From Gnetum montanum (lineage: Eukaryota > Streptophyta > Gnetopsida > Gnetales > Gnetaceae), in the NCBI GenBank assembly GCA_015680685.1, contig MNCI01005225.1, forward strand, positions 237,626-301,625: 64,000 nucleotides of DNA, in the 5' to 3' direction. The notes under the pieces were generated by a model, which did no database searches, was not told where the DNA came from, and saw only the letters and a program-made list of their open reading frames with translations. Of this stretch, positions 46,829 through 58,794 are shown in pieces; the stretch's first letter is position 1; each line of letters opens with the position of its first letter. The position numbers and the translations under genes are program-made.

Positions 46829-47782
46829 TGATAAGCATCAAAGTGTTGCATCGACAGGCCCCCATTAATGTGGCCTCATCAACAGGCCCTCACCAATGGG
46901 GCCCCATTTATGTGGTGTTGCCTCATCAATGGGACCACATTGACATAGCATTTGCTACATCTATAGGGCCCCATCAATGTAGTACTATAGAAAAAACTAT
47001 AACTATGAGCTCCCAACCATGTTTGTGGGGATAGAAGTCATAGTAGTGGCTGAACTCTTGCAATTTTTACATTCAAAAGTTAGAATATTTTCTCGAGTGC
47101 CCACAACATGAGTCCTTGAGTGTACATATCTTTATTCAAGCACTATTGTACCTAAGCACGATAATGTGCACCAAAATAAAGATGAGCTTCTTGATAAACC
47201 TTGCAGCATTTTGGATAGTTAAGATGTTTTATTTATGCATTTAATGTTTTTAGTTATTTATTTAATGTTTTCCATTAATTAAGCTAATTAATTAATTAAG
47301 CAAGATAAGATAGATAGGTTAAATACATAAGTATGACCACTTTGAGCATAACATGTATTCGCTTGGTAATCCCAGCAATGTTATTGCTTGATGCATCCAG
47401 TAGGGTAGTGCTTGGTAACCCAGTAGTGGATACTTGGGTTCAAGACATATACAAAAAGTGGGACTAGATGCTTATGTTAGGACTAGTTAGAGATTAGTTA
47501 AATAGCTAAATTAAATTAGTTCTCAATTTACTCCATCCCTTTCTTTAAGCACCAAAACCATAAAACACAAAACAATAAAAATCATATGCCTCGATTACAC
47601 TTAACCATACCATGTGCATCACACATGTAATTAAGAAGACAATGAATGACCTTTAGGGAAAGGTTCACTTCCTAGAAGTCTAGTGCACTGAAAACTAGAA
47701 AGTCCAAGGAATTCAACCAGGTTATGCATGAATGCTTTGTGATTTGTATGGTTTGATGTAAGGGTATCTCAACCACTCATCA
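46829..47782 (+). repeat. 5' LTR of element 4
   Basis: Starts TGATAAGCATC and ends CACTCATCA. Its U3 has repeated words AGGCCC(C)CATCAATG-like and GGGGCCCCAT in both orientations (46855-46985). AATAAAG lies near 47175. Confidence 0.92.
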
Positions 47783-47783
47783 T

Positions 47784-47801
47784 TGATACCATTGCCAAGG
47801 A
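47784..47801 (+). other. Primer-binding site remnant, tRNA-Asp-like (element 4)
   Basis: TGATACCATTGCCAAGGA against the expected TGGCGCCGTTGCCGGGGA: six differences, all G-to-A or C-to-T. Confidence 0.65.
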
Positions 47802-47947
47802 CTCTATTTGTTGAAATGTGCACTACCTAGGATTAGTGAACACTATTAATATCATTGGATGAATCCAAGGTCAACATCAATCTCACATGACATATAATTA
47901 CAAAGTACACTAATAAATTTATTTGTTTTGAAAAATTTCTTCTTCTT

Positions 47948-49740
47948 CTCATAGGCATGAAGAAGTCAAATCGTTGGTTCCATAGGAGTTCAAAGTGGTA
48001 TATACTCATCCAAATGAGTATGTACCTAACTTCACCTTTATCCTACATCAAGATGAGCAACTATGATGGCATGATATGGAGGAAAACATTATAATGCCCC
48101 TCAATTGATCTATGTCCATGATGCTGCTTCAAACTCTTAAGAAGTTAGGCATTCATGATCTTCAAGAAGAGTGTGTTGTGCATGACTATGACTATCAAGA
48201 CTACTGTCCCACGAAAACACAATGTAGGAGAGATCGACATCAGGAGAAGCACCATGAGTTTGCAAAGGGAAAACACTTCACTAATCCCTTGTTCTTGCTA
48301 AACCAAGATGATAGTGAGGATCCTTCCTTTTGGGATTCTTAACATGAATAATCTCCATCCCCTATTATTGGTGATGAGGGTGTGACCCTAAACCTACAGT
48401 CCATTATGAACAAACCAAATTCAAGAAATAGTGACAATCAAAGTAGGGACTTGGGCAAACATTGCAATGGAAAGGAACTAAGGATTGTGATCATGAAAAG
48501 CGAGGAGATGGTGGTAGACACATTAGTGGTGGTGATTATCCATCTTCCTCTTCATCCTCTTCATCTGATTCCAAACATTCCTCTTCATCTTCTAGTTTTG
48601 ATAGAAGCTACTGAAGAAATAATCATGATGAAGATGATTAGTGAGACAACAATGATCATGGAGCCCACCAAGAATGAAGGGGTGGTAGAAACCATCATCA
48701 ACACAAGGATGATGATGAACCTCTATTGGCAACTTGAAGCATGCTTAACATTGCAAAGGTAGTTAAGATTCCAGCTAGGCATGTGAAAGATAGTCAAACC
48801 AAGCACTTAGACATCAGCAATATCCCAAGATTTGAGGGGGATATAACTTTGATTTGCAGACACATCTACAAGCTTTTCATAATGCCTGTGCCTGCTATAA
48901 CATTGAAAAGGATTGACAAAAACTCAAACTCTTCCCCAAGATACTCATCAAGGAGGCCAAAAGCTGGTACTAGTTCTTAGAACCAAAATATATTTTCAGA
49001 TGGAGTACCATGCTTGAATTATTTAATTACAAATACTAAACATACTCTAAATTTTCTAAACTAAGAAGGAAAATCCAAGGTTTGAAATATGGAATACATG
49101 AACCCTTGGATGTCACCATGGGTAGATGTTATTATCTCTTGCATTGATGCCCTAGCCCTAGTTATTCTCAAAGGAAAAAACTCTACCACATTATAGATGG
49201 GCTCAAAGTAGAAACCAGAAGAACTCTGATGGTTTATGCCCAAGGGAGACTATTCGAACTACAAGCTTATCAAATACAAAGGCTAATAGATTAGGTAGCA
49301 AAAGAAGAAGGTGAGTTGCAAAAAAGGGAAAGTGCAGAAGAGTATAATAGGGATCCTTCCATTAGGAAAAGGGAGGTCTACTTTTGTGACAAAGAGGAGT
49401 CACCACTCAACAAAGTGGTGAACAGGAAAACCTTGCCTATCCAAAAATCTATTTTTGATATTTTGGAAAAGGTTAATAAATTATGGAACTCTTTGGATGA
49501 AAAATTTCAAATTGCTATGAAGATTGCCAAATAATCCAAAGAGTAGTAGTGATCACAATAGTAAGAGGTGAAAAGAAGCTGAATGTGCCTACTAGAGAGG
49601 TAAGGGCAAAGCTACTATAGTTAAAGTTGTGGAGATAGACTCTGACAATGATGATGGATGTGACATTTGTTAATATAAAAATCCTAAGGGATGTTCCCTT
49701 GTGGTGTCATAATTACAAGAGTTTGGGGTATACACACTAA
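47948..49740 (+). pseudogene. gag of element 4, decayed
   Basis: It opens with VVYTHPNEYVPNFTFILHQDEQ, related to the element 1 gag start, and an open frame at 48112-48342. The gag core at about 48830-49060 has GGYNFDLQTHLQAFHNA and RWSTMLELFNYKY. The open stretch 49316-49534 is charged. The Cys/His motif is degraded to CDIC-stop-YKNPKGC at 49660-49695. Confidence 0.75.
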
Positions 49741-51390
49741 ATTTTTGACTAGAACCAAGGCAAGCATCCAAAATATTGCCTTATCCTCAAGGTAATCCAA
49801 AGAAGTTCCACCAACAACAACATGCTTACTATCCAAGTGGAGCTCCACCACAACCATATGAACAATACCAATAATGGTAGTAACAACAGTTATGGGGAAT
49901 GCCACCACCAAGACAACAGTACCCTTATAGACAACTAGATCCATATGGGTACCATGTTTAGCAACCTGTTCTCCCTGAAGATCCACTAGCCACGTCTCAT
50001 TCCAGCATCACTATTACCTTCCAGAGTACCATTGAACTCATTCATCATCACCTCAAGGGGAGAACCCATATTCATATCATCCTTTTCATCCATCTATATA
50101 CATTCCTTCATCCTCAACCTAGTTACCTCCTACTCCATCTATGTAGGATGAAATTCCCCCACAGCCATAATAACGAAATGCTACAAGAGCTATACATTCA
50201 TAGCCAGCCTTCTAGCCAAGTGGTTTAGATAATCGATCTAGGAAATGACCCTTTTTTGACCCAATAGTCCTCCCAAACCCTCACAGCCTAATGAGGCTAG
50301 TCACCCTACATCTCCAACATCCTCATCCTATGCATTAAACACATTCAAATACCCTTCAAACCAAATGTCACCTAAAATCCATACTATGATGTTAACTTAT
50401 GCTATTTCCAATTGGATCAAGGTTGACAACCTTTTCATGAAAAGATCTAACCTAGGAAGTCCCCTTATTTACTTATAGATCACTGGATATGAGCCATGCA
50501 AGGCTCTTCTTAATTTTAGTTCTAGTATCAATCTCATCTCCCATGACATATACAAGGTTTGGAACCTACTGCCTCTCAAAAAGAGCAACATCTATTTGGA
50601 ATTGGTAGACCAATAAATCACTATTCCTTTGAGATTAGTGAAGGACATCATGACCATAGTTTGTGGATGGTTTTATCTTGCAATTTTTATTGTGATCAAA
50701 GTTAAAAATTGCAAAGGTGACTTCCCCATAATTATGGGAAAGGCATAGTTAAGTACCATTGATGCACGAATGGGCATTAAATACCTCTCCTTAGAAATCT
50801 CTAAGGAAAATGAATTTGAACATCTAGAGAAGAAGCATGTTCCATACCTCACGTATAGTGATAATGGGTGCAATTATGTCTAGAAAATATGATTCATTAA
50901 TACTACATTCATTAAAGCATGCAATTAGTGTACACAAGAAACAAATATCCAAAGGTGCGTATACACAACAACCACAAAATAGGAGGACACCTAGTGGCTG
51001 ATAACTTACTTTGACAGTAGCACATTATGCATGGAACTAACTGAGAGCCTGACATGTGCCTATGTCCAAGGCATGGATGAACTTTAGCAAGTTCATCACC
51101 AACGCTCCAATGATGAAGATGATGATACCTATTTGGGAGAGATGGAAATCCCTAATAATTTTAAGCAAGATCCCTTAGAGTCAAAAACTCTACCAATTGA
51201 CATGAAATATGCATTTTTAGATAATGGTAAGTTGGTTATCATCAATGTAAATCCTACTCTTGAAAAAAATGACAAGCTAATGTAGTTGGTTAATAAATGG
51301 TCAACAACATTTGCTTGGCCATATCTTGAACTGATAGGAATTGATCTAAGGATATGCCAGCATCGTATCTACATAGACCTAGCCATGAAG
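49741..51390 (+). pseudogene. Linker and protease remnant of element 4
   Basis: A Pro/Gln/Tyr-rich linker (49760-50170) is followed by CKALLNFSSSINLISHDIY near 50500, the protease active site with Asn in place of the catalytic Asp. FPIIMGKA then LSTIDARMGIKYLSLEIS follow at 50725-50805. The region up to RT holds the same connector as element 1 (MEIPNNFKQDPLESKTLPID). Confidence 0.75.
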
Positions 51391-52210
51391 CCAAAAAGGT
51401 AGCTACAAAAATGGCTGAACCCTAAATAAAAGTAGATCATTAAGGATAAAATAGAAAAACTCCTCAAGGCAAGGTTTATTTATTCCATTATGGATAGTGA
51501 GTGGGTTAGCCCACTCATAATTGTGTCAAAGAAAGGTGGAAAGTGAAATGTTTGCATCAACTTCAAGCTATTAAACATGGCAACATTTAAAGATCATTTT
51601 TCATTGCCATTTGTGAACCAAGGGTTGGACATCATTTTTAGGTATTACTATTATAGCTTCTTAGATGGTTATAGTGGTTGTAACCAAATCTAGATTGTGC
51701 CCAAAGATTAGGCCAAGACAACATTCACAAGTCCTTGGGGAAATTTTGCATATTGTAAGATGTTGTTTGGTCTATGCAATGCTCCTGCAACATTTCAATA
51801 CCTACTCCCTAGTATTTTTCAACAACAAATTGGTAGTGAGGTAGAATTCTTTATGGATAGCTTCTTTACCTATGGGCTACATTTGAGCAAGCCCTGGATC
51901 ACCTTGAGCAAGTACTGAAAAGATGTGTTGAAACAAACCTTAAACTAAAGTGGTAGAAAAGCCATTTAATAGTCCAAGAAGGCATAGTACTAGGGCATCA
52001 AATTTCACAAGATGGGATTAAGGTAGACTCAGAAAAGATAAGCGTCATCTAAGGAATCACATGCCAACTAGAGATAGTCAAAGTTGTTTGATCATTCCTT
52101 GGACACACTGGCTACTACTTGTAATTTATAAAGAATTTCTCTAAGATCATAAAGTCATTGATCAAGATTATAAAGAAAGATGCTCTATTCATCTAGAATA
52201 AGGAATGTGA
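51391..52210 (+). pseudogene. Reverse transcriptase of element 4
   Basis: IEKLLKARFIYSIMDSEWVS, LIIVSKKGGK then stop, FLDGYSGCNQI, TFTSPWGNFAYCKMLFGLCN, and the catalytic box as FFMDSFFTYG at about 51850, where the second catalytic Asp is Ser. Multiple stops. Inactive. Confidence 0.85.
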
Positions 52211-52840
52211 ACCTACATTCCAACAACTAAAAGACAAACTCATGGAAACTCCAATTCTACAAGCACCAGATTGATCTAGACCATTTTACATAATGGTGGA
52301 TGCATCTAATTATGCCTTGGGAGTTTTGCTTACGTAGTTGGACAATAAAAAAGCATCCATATTACATCCACTATGCAAGCTGAAGCATTGTGGATGCATA
52401 ATTGAATTATACCACAACTAAGAAAGAACCAATGGCAGTGATGTATGCTGTTAAAAAGTTCAAGCACTATGTGCTTGACTATAAGGTGTTTTTGCATGCA
52501 TATCATAGTGCCATCTACCTTTTAATGAACAATCCAATGATAAGGCCCCATTTCATATGATGGCTCATGATCTTGTAGGAATTTGATTTCATAATGGTAT
52601 ATTAGAAAGGGGCTAAAAATGTGTTTGCTAACCACCTCTCTCAGTTAAGATGGGATAATAAAAAGGAGGAGAGTTTGCTCTTTGATCAATTTCTAGATAA
52701 ACTCCTCTTTACAAGAGAAATAAATGATGAAGTGTTCCTTGAACCAAAATGGTACAATGGCATCATCACTTACCTTTTCACTCAGGAGATGCCACAAGAT
52801 CTGGACTTCAGAAAGAAACAACAACTTCTTCATTGAGCAA
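52211..52840 (+). pseudogene. RNase H of element 4
   Basis: MVDASNYALGVLLT, then YAVKKFKHYVLDYKVFLHAY and KNVFANHLSQLRWDN, ending in an open stretch 52621-52836. The TDH motif is HAYH here, so an active-site Asp is lost. Confidence 0.8.
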
Positions 52841-53995
52841 AGTACTTCATGGAAATTAATGGACATCTTTACAAGGTAAGCGTCAATGGCCTAGTTCATT
52901 GGTGTGTTCCTAATACAGACAAATTATGCATTCTCTAGGACACTCATGAAAGTGCTTGCAGAGGCCACTATGCTAAGAGACACATGGCCATAAAAATCTC
53001 TATCACAAGATACTATTGGCCTACAATCTTTAGGGGCACTCACCAGTTTGTCCGATCTTGTGAGTGTTTTCAAAGAGATGGTGGGATGATCACTTGAATG
53101 GAGAGTCCTCAACAATGAATTTAATCACTAGAACCCTTTGAAATATGGGGCATAAACTTCATAGGTCTCATCACACCCATGTCCAATGAAAAGGCATACA
53201 TCATCATAGTACTTGACTACTGCATCAAATGGGCAAAAGTAGCAGTCATCACCAATTGTACATCATCCACCGCTACTATATTTGTATAACAAAATTTTGT
53301 AATAGGTTTGGGGTACCTCATGCACTGATTTCTACCAATGAAACTCATTTTATGGGTGCCACCTTTCAAAAGTTGATGCAACACTTGGGGGTTGAACATA
53401 AATTAACAACACCTTATCATCCCCAAGCCAATGGTCAACCAAAGGTAACTAATAGGAAGATCACAAAGATCCTATAAGAACCATAAGCAAATATAGAAGT
53501 GACTGGAGCACAAAACTCAATGATGTTCTCTAAGCCTACTGCTCAACATGAAAAATCTATATTGGCTACTCCCCCTACAAGCTACTATACAAAAAACTTC
53601 CAATGTTCCCAATTCAATCCAAGCTTCGTACACTCTCAACAGCCTATGACTTAAACCTTGACCTAAGCTTATCATCAAAAGAAAGACTAATCAACCTCAA
53701 TGTGCTAGATGAAAATCAATTAGTGACCCTATCCTTAAATGAAGTGCATAAGGCATTCAACAAGTAACAACATGACCTTAGAATATAGAAAGTGAAATTT
53801 CAACTAGGAGATAAGATTCTCTACTAGAACCCCATACATGTACCTCAAAATACAAAGTTCCAAACATTGTGGGAGGGACCTTATATAATTCATGAAACCT
53901 TTTCTTCTAGAGCCATGATCATATACAAACTTGAGAGCACAAATAAAACGTAGTTGGTCAACATCCAACAATTACACCTTGAATCATTTATACAC
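52841..53995 (+). pseudogene. Integrase of element 4
   Basis: FVRSCECFQRDGGMIT marks the end of the zinc-binding part, with one Cys position changed. The core has EIWGINFIGLITPMSNEKAY, where the first catalytic Asp is Asn, then TTPYHPQANGQPKVTN in the open stretch 53229-53477. C-terminal FQTLWEGPYIIHETFSSRA lies at about 53858-53915. Frameshifts and stops throughout. Confidence 0.83.
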
Positions 53996-55090
53996 CCATC
54001 TTTTGCATCACACCATGAGCTCCTTTATACATTTTTTTCATTAAATACATTCTCAATAAAATTTTTCAATTTTTGAGCTTTTAAATATCCTCTTCAATGA
54101 TTTCATCATATTCTTGGCTTTTCTAGGATTCCATGGATCCCAAATTCATTGGAGAATTTCTTATATTTTTTGAGATATTGACATTTAAAAATTGTTGTCG
54201 ATGGGCCCCATATACAGGGCCTAATCGATGGAGTAGACTCATATACAAGGCACCATATATATGGCCCCATCGATGTAAGGGAAAAATATTATATATATGC
54301 ATGATCCCACTTAAAAAATTTTACATTTTCTCACAAATGAAAAAGGAGTTTTTCAAATTTTTAGAGCCCAGAACCTTCCAAATCTCATAACTTCCTAACT
54401 ATTTATCCAAATCACTCTGTTCTTCAACCCTGCAGCTACTAGAGGTAAGCTCTTCATCATGGGGGCCATAAATGTACCATTTTTGAGAGAAACATTTTTG
54501 CCATTTTTCTAACTCCCACAAAGGTTTAACTAACAAATCAATTATTAAACATAAAATTACAAGAGTTAAACCTTCCCAACAAGCTCCAATGACATGTATA
54601 ATAAATAATTAATAAAATAATCAATCTACCATGGTCCAACCTTAGCCAAAGTGTAGCTAACTAACAAGGGAAGGTATTCAAATTTAAAGTTACACATTAT
54701 ATCTACTAATCCATGGATGTGTGGTAACCACAAATGGCACCAAAAGGGAAGCACATGTAAGAAGCAAGACCATCCCATCCAAGGGAGAAATGGCCTAGAA
54801 TGAGAAGGGGCCAAAAAAACCCTAAGAAGAATGGATTGCAAATCACACCATAGGTCCTCTTATGAAAGAGGTATAGGTGGAATCTATCTAATAGATTCCA
54901 GAACTAGCAATAGCAACAGAACACTCCCATCAAGATGATGCACCAACACAACTAGTAAATCTTGAGATGACCTTACCAGAGGCTTGCCTAAATTAGATCA
55001 AATCAAGAAAGGTTCAAAAACTAGTGCTCCAAGAGTTAAACTTTGGCCTTGTCCTAGAGCATGCACCAAGAGAAGTGTAGGACTAGCTAA
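53996..55090 (+). other. Non-coding block between integrase and the extra ORF of element 4
   Basis: At 54190-54290 words such as GATGGGCCCCATATACAGGG resemble the LTR U3 (GAGGCCCCATATACATGG at 57903). TCATGGGGG at 54458-54466 copies the polypurine tract. No gene is recognised; the minus-strand frame at 54626-54841 has no domain. Confidence 0.6.
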
Positions 55091-57440
55091 GGGCCTCTCC
55101 CATGTGGCCAATCATCACTTCCACTAGGGAGTGGTACATGGGAGAGACATTCTTCTTCTAGAATAACAGGCAGCCTGAATCAATAGTAAAAATTAAGGAC
55201 ATCTCAGTGTCCTACTCGACATAGGCCATTGCTATAGTGCTTTTGTTGCCAAAAATAGGGATGAACCTTACTAAGATCCCAATGCAAGCAGATCCTGGTA
55301 TCAAGAAACAATTGGTGCAACAGTGCTATGGTGTCGACCACAAGGAGTTTTGCTCACTCACACCAGTAGAGAGGATTCATTACAAGATTGCAGCCTTCCA
55401 CCTTAATCCCACAGTGAGGCTAAGCAAAATCACTACCTTCTCTTCCCAAGCATGTGCTGCTCGAAGTGGAATATTCTTGGTCAACCTTCCACAACTAATC
55501 TATCTAGTGATGGAGAAAAGATTTAAAGAAAATGAACATGGAAGAAAGGTACTTCCCTTTCCATGCCTCATCAAAAAACTCTATCAAAGAGGAGGAATAG
55601 TACATTACACCAATGGTATTGTTAAAACTATTTCAGTTTCCAACTGGGTGAAAATAATGAATGATAAGATGCTTGCGACCACTATCCAAGAAGAAGAGTA
55701 GCGACCACCATCTTTACCTGCCACTCAAACAACTATGTCAGACATCACTACAACTGTCCAACAATTGTGCAAATACCAGGAATGGCTCTTGAATGAACCA
55801 GAGCAACAAGTAGGCATGAGTGATAGGGAACCATCCATGTATAGACTAGCCATGAGTCACCTCAATGAGGTAACCCGAACAATCAACTTGATGGGTGGAG
55901 GTGGATCTATCTTCTCAACCCAAAGAACACACCTACCTACAAAGTTGAATCTAAATGCTAGAGAGGTCACAATATCTCTCATAGAATAACAACCACTCCC
56001 AAAAATCTATGGGAATGATGTGACCTTCTTGGTATGCTTGGAGGGGGTGAGGGGGCAACAATTATGGTGATGTAGCACCAGGGGTAAAAGACTATAATAG
56101 AAGTGGTCATTGATTGTACTATCAAAACACTCAATGCACCTATGACATCTACACTAGGCATCACTACACTCAAAGATGTACAAACATCTATAGAAACCAC
56201 AAGTGGTAGAATAAATGCAACGTAGCATGAGGAACTGCTAGACCAACTAGTGGAAACTAGGCAACCACTTCTGGATGTCATTGACCTTCTAGAAAATATT
56301 ATTATAATCTAGTCAGAGTTGCTTGAGGTAATGGGCAAGAACATCATATTGGAGGGGCAACTTGAAATAGCCAAGAAACTAAATGAACACTTGACTACTG
56401 AGGTTTTAGAATTAAGAGCCTAGATTGCTGATCTCACATTTCTCAACCCAATACTAATAAGAGATAAAGCTATGGAATAGCTTCACACTACACTCAAAGG
56501 AGTTGAAGGTGCAATCAAGATGGTATTGTTTTATCAATCCTTTATAGAGGCCACATAACATAAGATTCAAAGGGATGTAGATTAGACTCACCAGGAGAAT
56601 GTCTAGTTGACTGCAGAAAATCATCACCTATAGAATGTTGACATGCACAAGCAACAATTAACTAATTTCATCCATCAACAACAGGAGCAACTAGGTAGAG
56701 AAAACATAGAACTAAGGAGATTGGAAATAGAAAATAGAAATCTCTCCATGAAGGAGGTCTGCACCCTTCTCTAGAAAACTATAATCGAGGTAGCCACTTG
56801 GAAGTTAGAAGCTCTCAAATTTGAGAAAGTTAAAGATCATTACATAGAGCATGTCCAGCTACAAAAGAAAGTAAATGAAAAATACATTCAGTTGGCAAAG
56901 GCAAAAGTGAATGAATCCCTCTAGCAACTCTAGCAAGGGAAAGAATTATGGAAACCCATCATTGATGGGATAGATGTCTACAACAAAATGAAAATCTGCA
57001 TGAAGGAGTTGCAAATCGAGAAGATGACAGAGTACATGGAGCTTACCGATCTCCGTTATGCAAATCTGGCCATGTTGAATATTGGATGAATATGGTCAAA
57101 ACTCAAGAAACAAGTGGCCAACTCGTACTTCTTGTATGAGGCCAAGTTCAACCATCACAAAGACATAAAGAGAAAGCTTGTGATGGTAAATGCTAAACTC
57201 ATAGTTCTCAAGGCATAATTTACTAATCAACGATCAACTACTGAGAACCTAGGTAGAAGGATGAATGACTACCAAGGGCTACAAAATGCAATCAAGGCAT
57301 TTAACATCAAACAAAAATAATTTACTGTCTAGTTTGGCAAAGTAAAGGAGATGTTCCCAATAATGCCCTATCTGTGGGATGCCCCTATCCCAACCCACAT
57401 TTGTGATGCCATGTGGACTATGAATGATCCATGAAGCAAG
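55091..57440 (+). pseudogene. Post-integrase ORF of element 4 with coiled-coil region, decayed
   Basis: The best-preserved part is 55237-55701 (154 codons), with QCYGVDHKEFCSLTPVERIH, SSQACAARSGIFLVNLPQLI and KVLPFPCLIKKLYQRGGIV. This resembles the putative plant transposon protein domain found after integrase in some Athila-type elements (inference). It continues at 55735-55989 and then, with stops, through a long Glu/Lys/Leu-rich stretch (56300-57300) likely to form coiled coil, ending near DAPIPTHICDAMWTMNDP at about 57380-57430. Element 3 carries the same ORF; element 1 lacks it. Function unknown; it sits where env-like genes lie in other Athila elements, but I see no signal peptide or clear membrane segment. 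Confidence 0.65.
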
Positions 57441-57833
57441 GAGAAGAAGATGAAGGCATTACTCGATGCCTTTCACTTTCCACTAGAGGTTGCAGCTATA
57501 GTAGGACAACCATAGCTACCATAGTTACCACATGTGCTTGAAGCCAATGAAGGTCCTTGAGAACTTAAAAGCCTCCACCACCTAGGACTATCTAATCTTC
57601 TCCACCATCTTCATGCCATCAAAGGATGTGCTATCCAAATTTTTTGTGTAGCCATATCATGGTGTTCAATTTTATGTCATGAACACCACAATTTTTGTAA
57701 TTTGTTGATTTGTACACTCTAGCACTCAAATTTGTCAAGTCAGTTTATTTTGTTAAAAGTTAATCAATAATCCCATACCTTCCCGATTTTGTAAAGGAAC
57801 TCAAGGATAAATTTTCATTCAATCATGGGGGTA
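57441..57833 (+). other. 3' untranslated region and polypurine tract of element 4
   Basis: Non-coding. TAATCAATAATCCCATACC is shared with the same position of element 1. AATCATGGGGGTA at 57821-57833 is the polypurine tract. Confidence 0.75.
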
Positions 57834-58789
57834 TGATGAGCATCACAGTGTTGCATCGATAGGCCCTCATTGATGTGGCATCATCAATAGGCCCCCATCA
57901 ATGAGGCCCCATATACATGGTGTTGCCCTGTTGATGGGGCCATGTCAACATAGCATTTGCTACATATACGAGGCCCCCTTGATGCAATACTATAGCAAAA
58001 ACTATAAATACGAGCTCCCAACAATATGTATGGGGATACAAATCATAGTAGCAGTCAAACTCTTATAGTTTTTACATTCAAAAGTTAGAATATTTTCTTG
58101 AGTGCCTACAACAAGAGTCATTGAGTGTATGGATCTTTATTCAAGCACTATTGTACTTGAGCACGACAATATATGTAGTAATAAAGACAATCTTCTTGAT
58201 AAACCTTGTAGCATTCTAAATAGTTTAAGATTTTTTATTCATGCATCTAATGCTTTCAGTTATTTATTCAATGTTTTCTAGTAATTAAGCTAATTAAGTA
58301 ATAAAGTGAGATAATCTAGATAGGTTAAATACATAAGTACGAGCTCTTCGAGCGTAACAGTTATTTACTTGGTAATCCTAGTAGCGTTATTGCTTGGTGC
58401 ACCCAGTAGCATAGTGCTTAGTAACCCAGCAGTGGATACATGGATTTAAGACATGTATGGAAAGTGGGACCAGATGGTTATGTTAGGATTAGTTAGAGAT
58501 TACTTACATAGTTAAATTAAATTAGTTCTCAATTTACTCCATTACTCTCTTTAAGCACCAAAACCATAAAACACAAAACAATAAAAATCATATGCCTCAA
58601 TTACACTTAACCATATCATTCACATCACAAGTGTAATTGGAAAGACAATGAATGACCTTTAGGGAAAGGTTTACTTCCTAGAAGAATAGTGTAATGGAAA
58701 CTAAAGAGTCCATGAAATTTGACCAGATCACACATGAACACTTTGTGATTTGTATGGTTGGGCTTAGTTGGTACCTCAACAACTCATCA
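57834..58789 (+). repeat. 3' LTR of element 4
   Basis: Starts TGATGAGCATC, ends CAACTCATCA, and is followed by the target duplication CCTAA. The U3 repeats of GGCCCCCATCAATG type are retained. AATAAAGAC lies near 58181. Confidence 0.92.
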
Positions 58790-58794
58790 CCTAA

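Larger units (their letters stand above)
46829..58789 (+). mobile_element. Element 4: full-length decayed Athila-like retrotransposon, about 12 kb
   Basis: LTRs at 46829-47782 (954 bp) and 57834-58789 (956 bp), with target duplication CCTAA at 46824-46828 and 58790-58794. The order is PBS, gag, protease, RT, RNase H, integrase, a non-coding block with TCATGGGGG at 54458, a post-integrase ORF with coiled coil, polypurine tract at 57823, and 3' LTR. All coding parts are interrupted. Confidence 0.93.

Noticed and set aside
55091-57440. Envelope gene in the post-integrase region of element 4
   Set aside because: Position fits, but I see no signal peptide, cleavage site or clear transmembrane segment. 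The second half looks like coiled coil.
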